Shown here: positions 1 through 8,767 of the stretch, one piece after another
How positions within the stretch are numbered: the stretch's first letter is position 1
How the letters are laid out: each line of letters opens with the position of its first letter
Source: Fen-1258 sp947085815
GTDB taxonomy: Bacteria; Bacteroidota; Ignavibacteria; Ignavibacteriales; Melioribacteraceae
DNA length: 64,000 bases
Assembly: GCA_947085815.1 (NCBI GenBank)
Contig: CAMTXU010000002.1
Coordinates: 62,001-126,000 of the forward strand
Reading direction: 5' to 3'
Made by a program: the position numbers and the translations under genes
The notes under the pieces: generated by a model
What the model was told of the DNA's origin: nothing
What the model saw: only the letters and a program-made list of their open reading frames with translations
Database searches by the model: none

Positions 1-1
1 A

Positions 2-2437
2 AGCGCGTCCGATTCGCTTATTTTTGAAATTCCGAAAAAAAAAATGTATCTCTACGGCTCTGGCGCGTTAAAATATAAAACAACAGAACTAAAGAGCGGT
101 CAAATTTTTGTCGATTATAAAACCAATCAGCTAGACGCTTTCGGTATTAAGGATACGGCAGATACCGCAAAAGTGAAACTAAAAGAGGCTCCGCGGCTAA
201 TTGAAGGGGTCGACACATATGAGGGTGAGTTCATTAAATATAATTTTAAGACGCAGCGTGGATATATTTCACTTGCCAAAAATAAAAACAAGGGACAGAA
301 TTACACAGGGGAGGATGTAAACAAGGTTGATAAAAATACTTACTTCATTAAGCACGGTGCGTTTACCACTTGCGAAAGCGATACCCCCCACACCTACTTT
401 GGCGCGAGCGAGATGAAAGTTATTCAAAAAGATAAAATTATAGCGCGCTGGATATTTATGTATATAGGTGGAGTTCCATTTCCGATTCCGCTTCCGTTTG
501 CTGTATTTCCAAACGAAACCGGAAGACGGTCAGGCTTAATAATTCCGACTTACGGTCAATCGGTTGACCGTGGACAATACTTTAGAAACTTCGGCTATTT
601 TTTAGCGCTGAATGATTACATGGATCTTTCACTCACCGGTGATTATTATTTAAAAGGAGGATGGGGTGCGAGCTCAAGATTCCGCTATGTGGAGAGATAT
701 AATTTTACGGGATCAATGAACGCCGGCTACTCGAAAGTTATTATAGGTGAACAGGATGACCCCGATAAAAAAATTCAATCCGACTGGAATCTTTCCTGGA
801 ATCATAATCAGCAGATTAATCCCACAATGCGCTTCGATGTTAATCTCCGTTTTTTATCATCGAACTATATCACTAACAATATTTATAATATTGACGATAG
901 ACTAAGACAAGATATTACTTCTAATGCAACATTTAGTAAAGTGTGGGATGAATCAGGCGCGAGTATGTCAATAAATTATAGCCGGACACAAAACATCTCA
1001 ACAGGCGATTTAAACGAGTCCCTTCCTAATATCAGTTTCTCAAAATCATTTACTTATCCTTTCAAGAGAGAAAATGTTGAGTCAGTACGGGATCAGAAAT
1101 GGTATGAGTTAATCGGTTATAGTTATTCCGGTCAATTCTCTAATAACCGCCGCACAACAAGGGGCAATCTGGATATTCACGGTGGGTTTCAGCACAATAT
1201 ATCATTAAGTGCATCGCCAAAGATTAGTTACTTCAACATTTCACCAAGTGTTAACTACACCGAAAAATGGTACAATAAACGCTTGAAAATAGAAAATAGA
1301 ATTGAACAAACCGTTGACCCGTTAACCGGAGCTGCGATGTCGAAAAGTAAAATTGATACATCTCTGGTGAACGAACTGAATTTTGTCCGCACATTTAACT
1401 TAAACGTATCGGCTTCAACAAAACTTTATGGAATTTATAATCCGAATCTTTTCGGGGTTGAATCGTTTAGACATACTTTGATGCCATCGGTATCCTATAT
1501 ATACACACCCAATTTTGCAGACGTCAAATGGGGTTACTACGATTCATACACAGAATTGGATGGCAAAGCTGTTCAGTACGATAAATTTGGAAGAGAAATT
1601 TTCGGCGGCGCATCTTCCGGGCAAAGCCAGGCATTGAATTTTTCTCTAGGGAATGTTTTTGAAATGAAAATGGCTAAGACTCCAAATGATTCTACAAGAG
1701 AACAGAAGAAAATTCAACTACTGAATTTGAACGCGAGTCTTGGTTACAATTTTGTGGCTGATAGCTTGAAACTTTCCGATCTAAACTTGAGCTACCGCAC
1801 GCAAATCGGAGACTTACTAAATTTTTCCGGATCATCCTCTTATACTTTTTACGATCAGGTTCGAGTAGTTCAGAATGGATATGAAAGTTTTCCTAAGGTT
1901 AATCAATTTCTTTCTACGAACGGGAAAGGATTTTTAAGGATGACCAATTTTGGATTTTCTATTTCAACTGCTTTGAGCGGCGATAAAATTAAAAGTGCAG
2001 AAGAGCCGGTACAGCAGCAGAAAGGCAAAACTGATCCGGATAATCCATTTAACAAGAAAGATTATTCAGCATTGTATGATGACGCTCAATCACCTGATTT
2101 ATCCATTCCGTGGAATTTGAGTTTGAGTTATAATTACAATTTATCTAAACCGACTGCGGATCAATCAATATCATATTCAAATATCAGCGCAGATCTAGGT
2201 TTCAGTTTAACTAAGAATTGGAAATTTACCGTGCGCGGAAGTTATGATTTTGACCGCAAGGAAATTTCCGCACCTCAAATTACAGTTTATCGCGATCTTC
2301 ATTGCTGGGAGATGAATTTTACATGGAATCCGCGCGGTTCTTATCGCGGTTTTCATTTTGAGATTCGTATGAAAGCACCGGAACTTCAGGACATAAAAGT
2401 AACTAAGTCTGGAGGATTATATTCCGGAATAAGATGA
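2..2437 (+). CDS. lptD: LptD-like outer membrane LPS-assembly protein (5' partial)
   Basis: The reading frame is open from base 2, so the ATG at 44 is internal and the true start lies left of the window. At least 811 residues remain. The family inserts lipopolysaccharide into the outer leaflet of the outer membrane. The first ~60 residues have the OstA/LptA-like jellyroll pattern (gly-rich strands followed by a DAFGIKDTADTA-type segment). Next come an uncharged GGVPFPIPLPFAVFPNE segment near residues 137-155 and RRSGLIIPTYG, both typical of LptD barrels in Bacteroidota. The rest alternates aromatic and polar residues as in a large beta barrel, ending in a short strand rich in G, Y and R. The Cys pairs of proteobacterial LptD are not obvious. 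A generic OstA-family barrel is the alternative reading. Confidence 0.8.
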   Translation, partial: SASDSLIFEIPKKKMYLYGSGALKYKTTELKSGQIFVDYKTNQLDAFGIKDTADTAKVKLKEAPRLIEGVDTYEGEFIKYNFKTQRGYISLAKNKNKGQNYTGEDVNKVDKNTYFIKHGAFTTCESDTPHTYFGASEMKVIQKDKIIARWIFMYIGGVPFPIPLPFAVFPNETGRRSGLIIPTYGQSVDRGQYFRNFGYFLALNDYMDLSLTGDYYLKGGWGASSRFRYVERYNFTGSMNAGYSKVIIGEQDDPDKKIQSDWNLSWNHNQQINPTMRFDVNLRFLSSNYITNNIYNIDDRLRQDITSNATFSKVWDESGASMSINYSRTQNISTGDLNESLPNISFSKSFTYPFKRENVESVRDQKWYELIGYSYSGQFSNNRRTTRGNLDIHGGFQHNISLSASPKISYFNISPSVNYTEKWYNKRLKIENRIEQTVDPLTGAAMSKSKIDTSLVNELNFVRTFNLNVSASTKLYGIYNPNLFGVESFRHTLMPSVSYIYTPNFADVKWGYYDSYTELDGKAVQYDKFGREIFGGASSGQSQALNFSLGNVFEMKMAKTPNDSTREQKKIQLLNLNASLGYNFVADSLKLSDLNLSYRTQIGDLLNFSGSSSYTFYDQVRVVQNGYESFPKVNQFLSTNGKGFLRMTNFGFSISTALSGDKIKSAEEPVQQQKGKTDPDNPFNKKDYSALYDDAQSPDLSIPWNLSLSYNYNLSKPTADQSISYSNISADLGFSLTKNWKFTVRGSYDFDRKEISAPQITVYRDLHCWEMNFTWNPRGSYRGFHFEIRMKAPELQDIKVTKSGGLYSGIR

Positions 2438-2460
2438 AATTAGATGGTGTGAAAAATTAG

Positions 2461-2530
2461 GGAAGATGGAAGATGGAAAATGGATGATGGAAGATGGAAG
2501 ATGGATGATGGAAGATGGATGATGAATGAT
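2461..2530. repeat. Tandem array of ten 7-bp units (GGAWGAT)
   Basis: Ten consecutive heptamers fit GGAAGAT or GGATGAT, with one GGAAAAT and one GAATGAT variant. The array lies between the convergent lptD-like and carboxylase genes. It is followed by an AT-rich stretch reading CTCTGCGTCCTTTGCGTTAAA, a motif of the kind that recurs in intergenic DNA (compare 43970-43990 and 48240-48270). No gene is visible in 2438-2714. Confidence 0.9.
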
Positions 2531-2714
2531 GGGATGAAGCTTTGCGACTTCTCTGCGTCCTTTGCGTTAAAGTTTTTAACCATGCTGCCTGCTTGTAAAT
2601 GCAGAGATTCAGACCAAATTACTTTCTATTGACGGTGCAATATGACAAAGAAAAAATCTAGCGGAGCCAATCTGTATTGTCTTTCAAATAGGCAGGAAAT
2701 AAGACCAACCCAAT

Positions 2715-3029
2715 TCATTCAAATTCGATTAACAATTGATTCTTCAAAACCATATCTCCGGATTGAACCATTATTCTTTTTATCTTTCCTTCACGATGAG
2801 ATAATAAAAGATTTTTCATCTTCATGGCTTCAAGTATCAAAAGTTGTTCCCCCTCTTTAACCCGCGCTCCTTCCTTAACATTAATATCTCTAATGATGCC
2901 TGGAATGAAGGCATTAACTTTATTCGGATCGTATTTAACGTAGGGTTTACGGGTTCTGAATTTCTTAGTTAAACGAGTTTCGTAAGAAGTATCGTCAATA
3001 ATTAATTTGCCGGTTCTATTCTCTTCCAT
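2715..3029 (-). CDS. Biotin/lipoyl carrier protein of an acyl-CoA carboxylase
   Basis: A 104-residue protein whose second half is a biotinyl domain. EAMKM at residues 67-71 makes Lys70 the expected biotinylation site, preceded by the PGIIRDINVKEG-type hairpin and followed by GDMVLKNQLLIEFE, the domain's last strand. It carries CO2 on biotin between a biotin carboxylase and the carboxyltransferase. The gene begins 2 bases after the carboxyltransferase stop, so the two are co-transcribed. No biotin carboxylase gene lies nearby. The biotin ligase at 23690-24457 is the likely modifying enzyme. Confidence 0.9.
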   Translation of the reverse strand: MEENRTGKLIIDDTSYETRLTKKFRTRKPYVKYDPNKVNAFIPGIIRDINVKEGARVKEGEQLLILEAMKMKNLLLSHREGKIKRIMVQSGDMVLKNQLLIEFE

Positions 3030-3031
3030 AA

Positions 3032-4576
3032 TTAAAAAGGTGGTATCCCATGTTTTTTAAAAGGTCGATGTTCTTTTTTCTGTTTGGATAATTGCAAAGT
3101 CTGAATTAAAAGTTTTCTGGTATCTGCAGGGCTAATAACAGCATCAATGTAACCGTTAGCTGCTGCGACATATGGATTTGCGAATTTTTCGGTGTACTCG
3201 GCCACTTTTTGCTTTCTCATTTCATTCGGATCCGAAGCGCCTGCAATTTCGGATTTAAAAATTATATTTGCTGCACCTTCCGGTCCCATTACTGCTATTT
3301 CTGCTGTTGGCCATGCAAAAACGAAATCGGCGCCAAGATGGCGTGAACACATTGCTATATAACCACCACCATAAGCCTTTCTCAAAATAACCGTCATTTT
3401 AGGAACTGTAGCTTCACTGTAGGCGTAAAGAATTTTTGCGCCGTGTCTAATTACTCCCGCGTGCTCTTGATCTACACCCGGTAGATAACCCGGAAGATCT
3501 ACAAGAGTTAGAAGTGGAATGTTGAACGCATCACAGAATCTTATAAATCTTGCGGCTTTATCGGAAGAATCTACATCGAGTACACCGGCGAGAACAAGCG
3601 GCTGATTTCCAACTATTCCAACCGTCTCACCATTAATTCTGGCAAAACCAATAACAATGTTTGCCGCCCAATGCTCTTGAATCTCCAGAAAATCAGAATC
3701 ATCCACCATCGAGAAAATGATATCTCTAATATCATAAGGCTTGGATGGATCTGAAGGAATAATTCTTTCTATATCAAAATTTGATTTAGGTTTTTTGGCT
3801 GGAAATGGATTTGCTTTTTTCTGATTATTCCATGGGATAAATGAGCATAATTTTCTGATCTGATCGAAGCATTCCAGCTCAGACTTCGCAAAGAAGTGTG
3901 CGTTTCCTGTAATCTCGCTTTGGATTCTTGCTCCGCCAAGATCTTCCATTGAAATCTCTTCGCCGAGCACAGTCTTAATTACTTCGGGACCTGTAATAAA
4001 CATTTTGGAAATTTTATCAACCACAAAAACAAAATCGGTTAAAGCGGGAGAATAAACCGCTCCTCCGGCGCAGGGACCAAGTATAACAGAGATTTGAGGT
4101 ATTACTCCTGAGGCTAAAGTGTTTCTATAGAATATTTCTCCATATCCAGCAAGTGAGTTTACACCTTCTTGAATTCTTGCCCCGCCGGAATCGTTAATAC
4201 CGATCAAAGGGATTCCCATCTTAATTGAGTGATCCATTATCTTAGTTATTTTCCGGGCGTGCGCCAATCCTAAAGAACCTCCGGCGACAGTAAAATCCTG
4301 GGCAAAAATACAAACCGGATGACCAATAATAGTTCCGGTGCCGGTTATAACCCCATCGGCTGGCAGGTCTTTTTTGTCCATCCCAAAATCTTTTCCTTCG
4401 TGCCTAACAAAAAGATCAAATTCAAAAAAGGTATCGGCATCAAGCAGCGTGTGAATTCTTTCACGTGCTGTCAGCTTTCCCATCGCGGCTTGTTTTAAGT
4501 TTGCCTTCTCTCCGCCCCCAACTTTTACTTTATCATATCTAAATAAGAAATCTTTTAATTTGCTAAGGATTGACAA
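3032..4576 (-). CDS. Acyl-CoA carboxylase carboxyltransferase (propionyl-CoA carboxylase beta type)
   Basis: A 514-residue crotonase-fold carboxyltransferase with both halves in one chain, as in PccB and MmdA. The N half has the acyl-CoA oxyanion segment GGSLGLAHARK (99-109) and NDSGGARIQEGV (128-139); the C half has AYGGGYIAMCSRHLGAD and GPEGAANIIF. It transfers carboxyl from biotin to propionyl- or acetyl-CoA, or runs in reverse as methylmalonyl-CoA decarboxylase; the sequence alone does not decide. The start codon is TTG, supported by a GAGGAAG ribosome site 3-4 bases upstream. The biotin carrier follows after 2 bases. Absence of a neighbouring biotin carboxylase means the third subunit is elsewhere, or the enzyme works with membrane decarboxylase subunits. 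Confidence 0.9.
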   Translation of the reverse strand: MSILSKLKDFLFRYDKVKVGGGEKANLKQAAMGKLTARERIHTLLDADTFFEFDLFVRHEGKDFGMDKKDLPADGVITGTGTIIGHPVCIFAQDFTVAGGSLGLAHARKITKIMDHSIKMGIPLIGINDSGGARIQEGVNSLAGYGEIFYRNTLASGVIPQISVILGPCAGGAVYSPALTDFVFVVDKISKMFITGPEVIKTVLGEEISMEDLGGARIQSEITGNAHFFAKSELECFDQIRKLCSFIPWNNQKKANPFPAKKPKSNFDIERIIPSDPSKPYDIRDIIFSMVDDSDFLEIQEHWAANIVIGFARINGETVGIVGNQPLVLAGVLDVDSSDKAARFIRFCDAFNIPLLTLVDLPGYLPGVDQEHAGVIRHGAKILYAYSEATVPKMTVILRKAYGGGYIAMCSRHLGADFVFAWPTAEIAVMGPEGAANIIFKSEIAGASDPNEMRKQKVAEYTEKFANPYVAAANGYIDAVISPADTRKLLIQTLQLSKQKKEHRPFKKHGIPPF

Positions 4577-4687
4577 TGCTTCCTCACTTTTATTCTTGAA
4601 ATCTGGAATTATCTAGAAAACAACTGTACTAACATAGTGATAGGACGGTTAACAAAAAAAAATGGTTCGACAACGAGAAAAGTAAAT

Positions 4688-5449
4688 CTAAATTAATTTT
4701 ATGTCACGTAAGAATGGTAATGTCTCTCTAGTCCTGTTCACTAATTCTATCTCAATCTCTGTTTCTATAACTGCTTCGGCATCGGGGGCTATAACAATCT
4801 CATTTCCCATCGGATCAAAAATCGCACTGCAGCCGTTGTATTGATTGCCGGGATCGTTTCCAACTCTATTAACTCCTATCATAAAACATTGGTTCTCGAT
4901 CGCGCGGGCTCTGAGAAGGGCTTTCCAATGTTCAATTCTGGGAACAGGCCAATTAGCAATGTCGATTAAAATTTCTACTCTCTCTTTTGCATAAAGACGA
5001 AACATTTCTGGGAAACGAAGATCATAACAAACACTCAAGCCAATTTTTATCTGATTCAACTTTGTTATTACTATCTCTTTGCCAGGAGAGTATGACTGGT
5101 CTTCGGCGGCTTTAGTATAAGGATGAATTTTCCTGTATCGCGCGCGTATTAATCCCAGATAATCGAAATGTACCAGCGAGTTATATATAGAATTACCATC
5201 ACGCTCAATGATTCCCGCAAAGAGATCGGTTTTCAATTTTTGTGCGAGATGCATAAAATACTTTGTACCGGTTCCGTCAATCTCTTCGGCAAATTCTTCG
5301 GCTTTCATTGTAAATCCGGTTAATGTCATTTCGGGAAAGATGAGAAGATCAAATTTTGAGTCGGTGGATTTAATTATCTCTTCGATTTTCAAAATATTTT
5401 CTTCCGGCATTTCCCAAACCGGTGAGTATTGAACCAAACCAATTTTCAT
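4688..5449 (-). CDS. Carbon-nitrogen hydrolase, nitrilase superfamily (omega-amidase-like)
   Basis: A 253-residue cytosolic amidase with the family's Glu-Lys-Cys triad: E40 in LIFPEMTLTGF, K107 in YRKIHPY and C141 in LSVCYDLRFPEMFR. The compact length and the CYDLRFPE motif resemble YafV/Nit2 omega-amidases, which hydrolyse 2-oxoglutaramate or 2-oxosuccinamate released by glutamine transaminases. Substrate assignment is inference. It is divergent from the SpmA/B-type gene and precedes the carboxylase pair on the same strand after about 110 bases, so joint transcription is possible but not shown. Confidence 0.85.
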   Translation of the reverse strand: MKIGLVQYSPVWEMPEENILKIEEIIKSTDSKFDLLIFPEMTLTGFTMKAEEFAEEIDGTGTKYFMHLAQKLKTDLFAGIIERDGNSIYNSLVHFDYLGLIRARYRKIHPYTKAAEDQSYSPGKEIVITKLNQIKIGLSVCYDLRFPEMFRLYAKERVEILIDIANWPVPRIEHWKALLRARAIENQCFMIGVNRVGNDPGNQYNGCSAIFDPMGNEIVIAPDAEAVIETEIEIELVNRTRETLPFLRDIKLI

Positions 5450-5585
5450 TTTAACTCACAATTCTTATTTCCGATTTCTTACTACTTATTTTTGCTTCTC
5501 CAATTCTAAAATAAATAAAAAATGTCTTTTATGACTATAATTTTTAATTTGCAGCCGGATCAATCACTCATCTGAGAAATATACT

Positions 5586-7214
5586 ATGCTCAACTATATC
5601 TGGCTCGCGTTACTTTTCCTTGGAATAGGAACAGCACTAATGCTTGACGTTTCAAATCAGACCAATAACAAGTACCGTAACGGCGAACAGATTGGAGCCG
5701 TTGTTTCTTTCGATTCATCATTGGCAAAGAGCGGTAAACCATTCGATGCTCTACTTAAAATATCTTCCGCATCATTTGGAAAATTTTACGGTTCCGTTCA
5801 AAAAAATGAGATCACCCAGCCTGTAAAATTGAATTATAATAAAAAAGATAATAGCTATTCGGTTTATTTCACCTTGGATGAGAGATCCCCGGCGGTGTGG
5901 AATGAAATGGCAAAAGTTTCCGGAGAAGAAAATGATCTAAGCGGTTTCCTTTTCTTGAATGACATAGCCGGTACAAATTCATTCAATGCAAAATTAACTT
6001 TGGAAAATATTTCTTTTGCAAAGATGAAAGAGGTAACAAACTCAGCTATAGATTACGCCGGTAAGGCTGTGAATATTGCGATAGGGCTAATAGGAATTAT
6101 GGCTCTCTGGTTAGGAATTATGAAGATCGCTGAACAAGCGGGGCTCATTTCGATAATTGCTAAATCGGTACGACCAATAACAAAATTTTTATTTCCCGAG
6201 GTGCCTCACGATCATCCTGCTATGGGTTCGATGATAATGAATATCTCTGCCAATATGTTGGGACTTGGAAACGCAGCAACTCCATTTGGACTTAAAGCCA
6301 TGGAAGAACTTGAGCAGTTAAATCCTGAGAAGGGAACTGCAACAAATGCCATGTGCACATTTCTTGCCGTTAATACCGCCGGGTTAACTTTAATTCCAGC
6401 CACAGCTATTGCTGTGCGCGCGGCTGCAGGCAGCAACGATCCAACTATTATAATAGGTACATCAATTTTTGCCGCATCATGCGCTACAACAATGGGAATT
6501 TTATCCGCAAAAATTTTAGAAAAATTTCCAATGAGTTTATCCGACGCAAAGCAACATTTGAAATCAAGTTGGAAATTTTTTGCTTCTCTATTTTCGATTA
6601 TCATTTTAATTGTTCTTCTCGCCGCGTCCGGAATTTTATCTCTACTTTTTTCAAAACTGACTTTTATAAATGCCGAAGGATTAAAAACAGTAATTCAGAT
6701 TATTTCTACTCTTGCCATTCCATTAATAATAACTGCATTTGTGCTTTATGGGGTTGTGAAAAAAGTAAAAATATACGAAGTGTTTGTTGAGGGCGCGAAG
6801 GAGGGATTTAACGTAGCCCTTAGAATTATTCCCTATCTTGTTGCGATGCTGGTTGCAATTGGAATTTTCCGTGCCGGCGGTGCAATGGAATTTCTAATTA
6901 TGATTTTATCTCCGGGTACAAATTTAATTGGAATGCCCGCCGAAGCATTGCCAATGGCTTTGATGCGTCCGCTTTCCGGAAGCGGCTCAATCGGTATTAT
7001 GTCGGAAATTATATCTGTCCACGGACCCGATTCTTTCCTTGGGATTCTCGTCTCGACATTCATGGGAAGTACCGAAACAACATTTTATGTCCTTGCGCTT
7101 TACTTCGGATCGGTCAGTATTAAACGGACGCGCCATGCAGTAGCCGCCGGAGTTCTAGCCGATATCGCAGGCATTCTTGCAGCGTTATTTATTGTTAAAC
7201 TTTTATTTGGATGA
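5586..7214 (+). CDS. Nucleoside-recognition (Gate) domain membrane protein, SpmA-SpmB fusion type
   Basis: A 542-residue protein combining the two halves of Bacillus spore maturation proteins. The N half starts with a membrane segment (LNYIWLALLFLGIGTAL), has an exported ~120-residue insert, then a Gate domain with GLGNAATPFGLKAMEEL. The C half has a second Gate domain with MRPLSGSGSIGIMSE and STETTFYVLALYFGSV. About ten hydrophobic segments are visible. In non-sporulating bacteria this family is common and its transport role is unproven. It stands alone between divergent and distant neighbours. Confidence 0.85.
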   Translation: MLNYIWLALLFLGIGTALMLDVSNQTNNKYRNGEQIGAVVSFDSSLAKSGKPFDALLKISSASFGKFYGSVQKNEITQPVKLNYNKKDNSYSVYFTLDERSPAVWNEMAKVSGEENDLSGFLFLNDIAGTNSFNAKLTLENISFAKMKEVTNSAIDYAGKAVNIAIGLIGIMALWLGIMKIAEQAGLISIIAKSVRPITKFLFPEVPHDHPAMGSMIMNISANMLGLGNAATPFGLKAMEELEQLNPEKGTATNAMCTFLAVNTAGLTLIPATAIAVRAAAGSNDPTIIIGTSIFAASCATTMGILSAKILEKFPMSLSDAKQHLKSSWKFFASLFSIIILIVLLAASGILSLLFSKLTFINAEGLKTVIQIISTLAIPLIITAFVLYGVVKKVKIYEVFVEGAKEGFNVALRIIPYLVAMLVAIGIFRAGGAMEFLIMILSPGTNLIGMPAEALPMALMRPLSGSGSIGIMSEIISVHGPDSFLGILVSTFMGSTETTFYVLALYFGSVSIKRTRHAVAAGVLADIAGILAALFIVKLLFG

Positions 7215-7281
7215 TATCATTTCACTCACATTACGCAGTCTTTGTTTATACAAGCTTTCTCTCGTAGGAATGCTTTCGTTA

Positions 7282-7342
7282 TTAATCTTAATCATAATCT
7301 TGATCTTCTTGAGGGTTAACGGCAGATTAAGATTAGGATTAA
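7282..7342. repeat. Hexamer tandem array facing its inverted copy
   Basis: Four hexamers (TTAATC, TTAATC, ATAATC, TTGATC) at 7282-7305 face three inverted ones (GATTAA, GATTAG, GATTAA) at 7325-7342. They can form a hairpin of roughly 16 of 18 pairs with a ~20-base loop. No T-run follows, so a terminator function for the upstream gene is only possible. Confidence 0.75.
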
Positions 7343-7446
7343 GAGCACGCTCAGAACCGGTCATATTTTTTGCATAACATGGGTAAGTTACCTTACGCAG
7401 TTTATAGACTTGGCGCTCTTGGCGTGGGAAAAAACAAATTTCACTC

Positions 7447-7537
7447 TGGCATAGCCATCCCTATGGGAAATGACCGCCAAGATAGCAAACTATGGCAGGC
7501 AGGCGCAAAGGTCGCTCCTGAAGAGATGGCTATGCCA
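7447..7537. repeat. 91-bp element with perfect 13-bp inverted termini
   Basis: TGGCATAGCCATC at 7447-7459 is the exact reverse complement of 7525-7537. The left terminus continues as CCTATGG, matching in reverse the sequence around 54041-54060 (CCATAGGTATGGCTATGCC), so this is a dispersed family. There is no coding capacity and no clear target-site duplication. Confidence 0.75.
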
Positions 7538-7637
7538 AAAGAAATGATAACTGAATAACTTTCGTGCGTAAGGTGTATTTCTAATTGAATTCCGTCCTTT
7601 CAATCCCTATTTTGCACTACAAAAAATTGTGAGTCTT

Positions 7638-8759
7638 ATGCGAATTGGAATACCGAAAGAGACATTTCGCGGCGAAAAAAGGATCGCGTTAGCCCCTGCA
7701 GGAGTTCATACTCTCGTTCAATCGGGGCATTCAGTATTTATAGAAGCAGGTGCGGGAATTGAAAGTCATTTTACAGATGAAGGATTTCAAAAACTCGGTG
7801 CCAATATTGTCTATAACGCAGAAGAGGTCTATCAACGGGCTGAAGTGATTGTCAAAATCGCGCCATTAACTGAGAGCGAGGTTGATCTTCTCCAGGATGA
7901 ACAAACTGTTTTCTCATTTCTGCATCTCGCCGTGGGTAAGAAAAATATTATTGAAAAACTTCTTAAGAAAAAAATTACCGCCATTGCTTACGAGTTAATA
8001 GAAAAAGACGATCACTTTCCAATTCAGCAATCGATGAGTGAAATTGCCGGGCAGCTCGCCGTTCAATTAGGAGAAAGATTTTTAGGAAGTGATATTCCAA
8101 ACAGCCGCGGTATCTTAATGGGAGGAATAACAGGCGTTTCACCTGCCGCTGTTGTAATACTTGGTGCCGGCGCCGTTGGCTTTAATGCCGCCCGTGCCGC
8201 ATTTGCAAGAGGGGCGCATGTAATTGTTCTTGATAAAGATTTACGCAGACTTAGAAGAATTGGAACTGACATCTCAAAAAATATTACTACTGTTGCAGCC
8301 AATCCGTACACACTCGCTCGCGGAACCAAGTTTGCAGATCTATTAATCGGGGCAGTTCAGATGAAGGCAGAGAAAGCTCCACATTTGATAACCGAGCAGA
8401 TGGTGAAAACAATGAAGAAAGGTGCGGTCATTGTGGATGTTTCAATTGATCAAGGTGGGTGCATTGAGACAAGCCGACCGACTTCAGTTTCCGATCCAAT
8501 TTTTTATAAGCACGATGTAATACATTATTGCGTTCCAAATATACCGTCGCTTGCATCTAGAACCGCTAGTTACGGTTTAACAAACGCTTCGATTGAATAT
8601 ATTATGGAAATAGCCGATCATGGTTTAGCAAACGCATTACTTGGCGACTTAGGATTAGCAAAGGGAGTATGCACTTATAACGGATTCTGTTCAAACGAAA
8701 ACATTGCTGAAGCGTTTAATATAGAGTATAGGCGTCTTCACATATTTTCCACAAATTGA
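7638..8759 (+). CDS. ald: Alanine dehydrogenase family protein
   Basis: A 373-residue NAD-dependent enzyme expected to interconvert alanine and pyruvate plus ammonia in the cytosol. MRIGIPKE opens the chain and conserved positions fall where the family has them: R15, K73 in VKIAPL and H96 in FSFLHLA. The NAD site reads VILGAGAVGFNAA near residues 173-186, and VSIDQGGCIETSRPTSVSDP precedes the YCVPNIPSLASRTAS segment. An in-frame GTG at 7629 would add three residues; the ATG at 7638 matches the family N terminus better. A CoA-transferase follows after 8 bases. The relative NAD(P) transhydrogenase alpha is less likely because the Ald C-terminal motifs are intact. Confidence 0.88.
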   Translation: MRIGIPKETFRGEKRIALAPAGVHTLVQSGHSVFIEAGAGIESHFTDEGFQKLGANIVYNAEEVYQRAEVIVKIAPLTESEVDLLQDEQTVFSFLHLAVGKKNIIEKLLKKKITAIAYELIEKDDHFPIQQSMSEIAGQLAVQLGERFLGSDIPNSRGILMGGITGVSPAAVVILGAGAVGFNAARAAFARGAHVIVLDKDLRRLRRIGTDISKNITTVAANPYTLARGTKFADLLIGAVQMKAEKAPHLITEQMVKTMKKGAVIVDVSIDQGGCIETSRPTSVSDPIFYKHDVIHYCVPNIPSLASRTASYGLTNASIEYIMEIADHGLANALLGDLGLAKGVCTYNGFCSNENIAEAFNIEYRRLHIFSTN

Positions 8760-8767
8760 GAAATTAA

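Larger units (their letters stand above)
7215..7637. other. Intergenic tract of inverted repeats, no gene seen
   Basis: This 423-base gap holds two short open frames without coding character. It has two repeat structures, listed separately: inverted hexamer arrays at 7282-7342 and a 13-bp-terminated element at 7447-7537. A promoter for the following dehydrogenase should lie near its right end, but I see no convincing match. Confidence 0.7.

Noticed and set aside
2461..2530. CRISPR array
   Set aside because: The repeat unit is 7 bp with no spacers, and no cas genes are in the window. No other array-like spacing was seen.
2642..2860. 72-residue plus-strand ORF
   Set aside because: It lies antisense to the biotin carrier gene, whose EAMKM motif and frame are clear, and shows no coding signature of its own.
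7177..7558. Two overlapping small ORFs (66 and 62 residues)
   Set aside because: They translate the hexamer arrays and the 13-bp inverted-repeat element; there is no ribosome site and no protein-like pattern.
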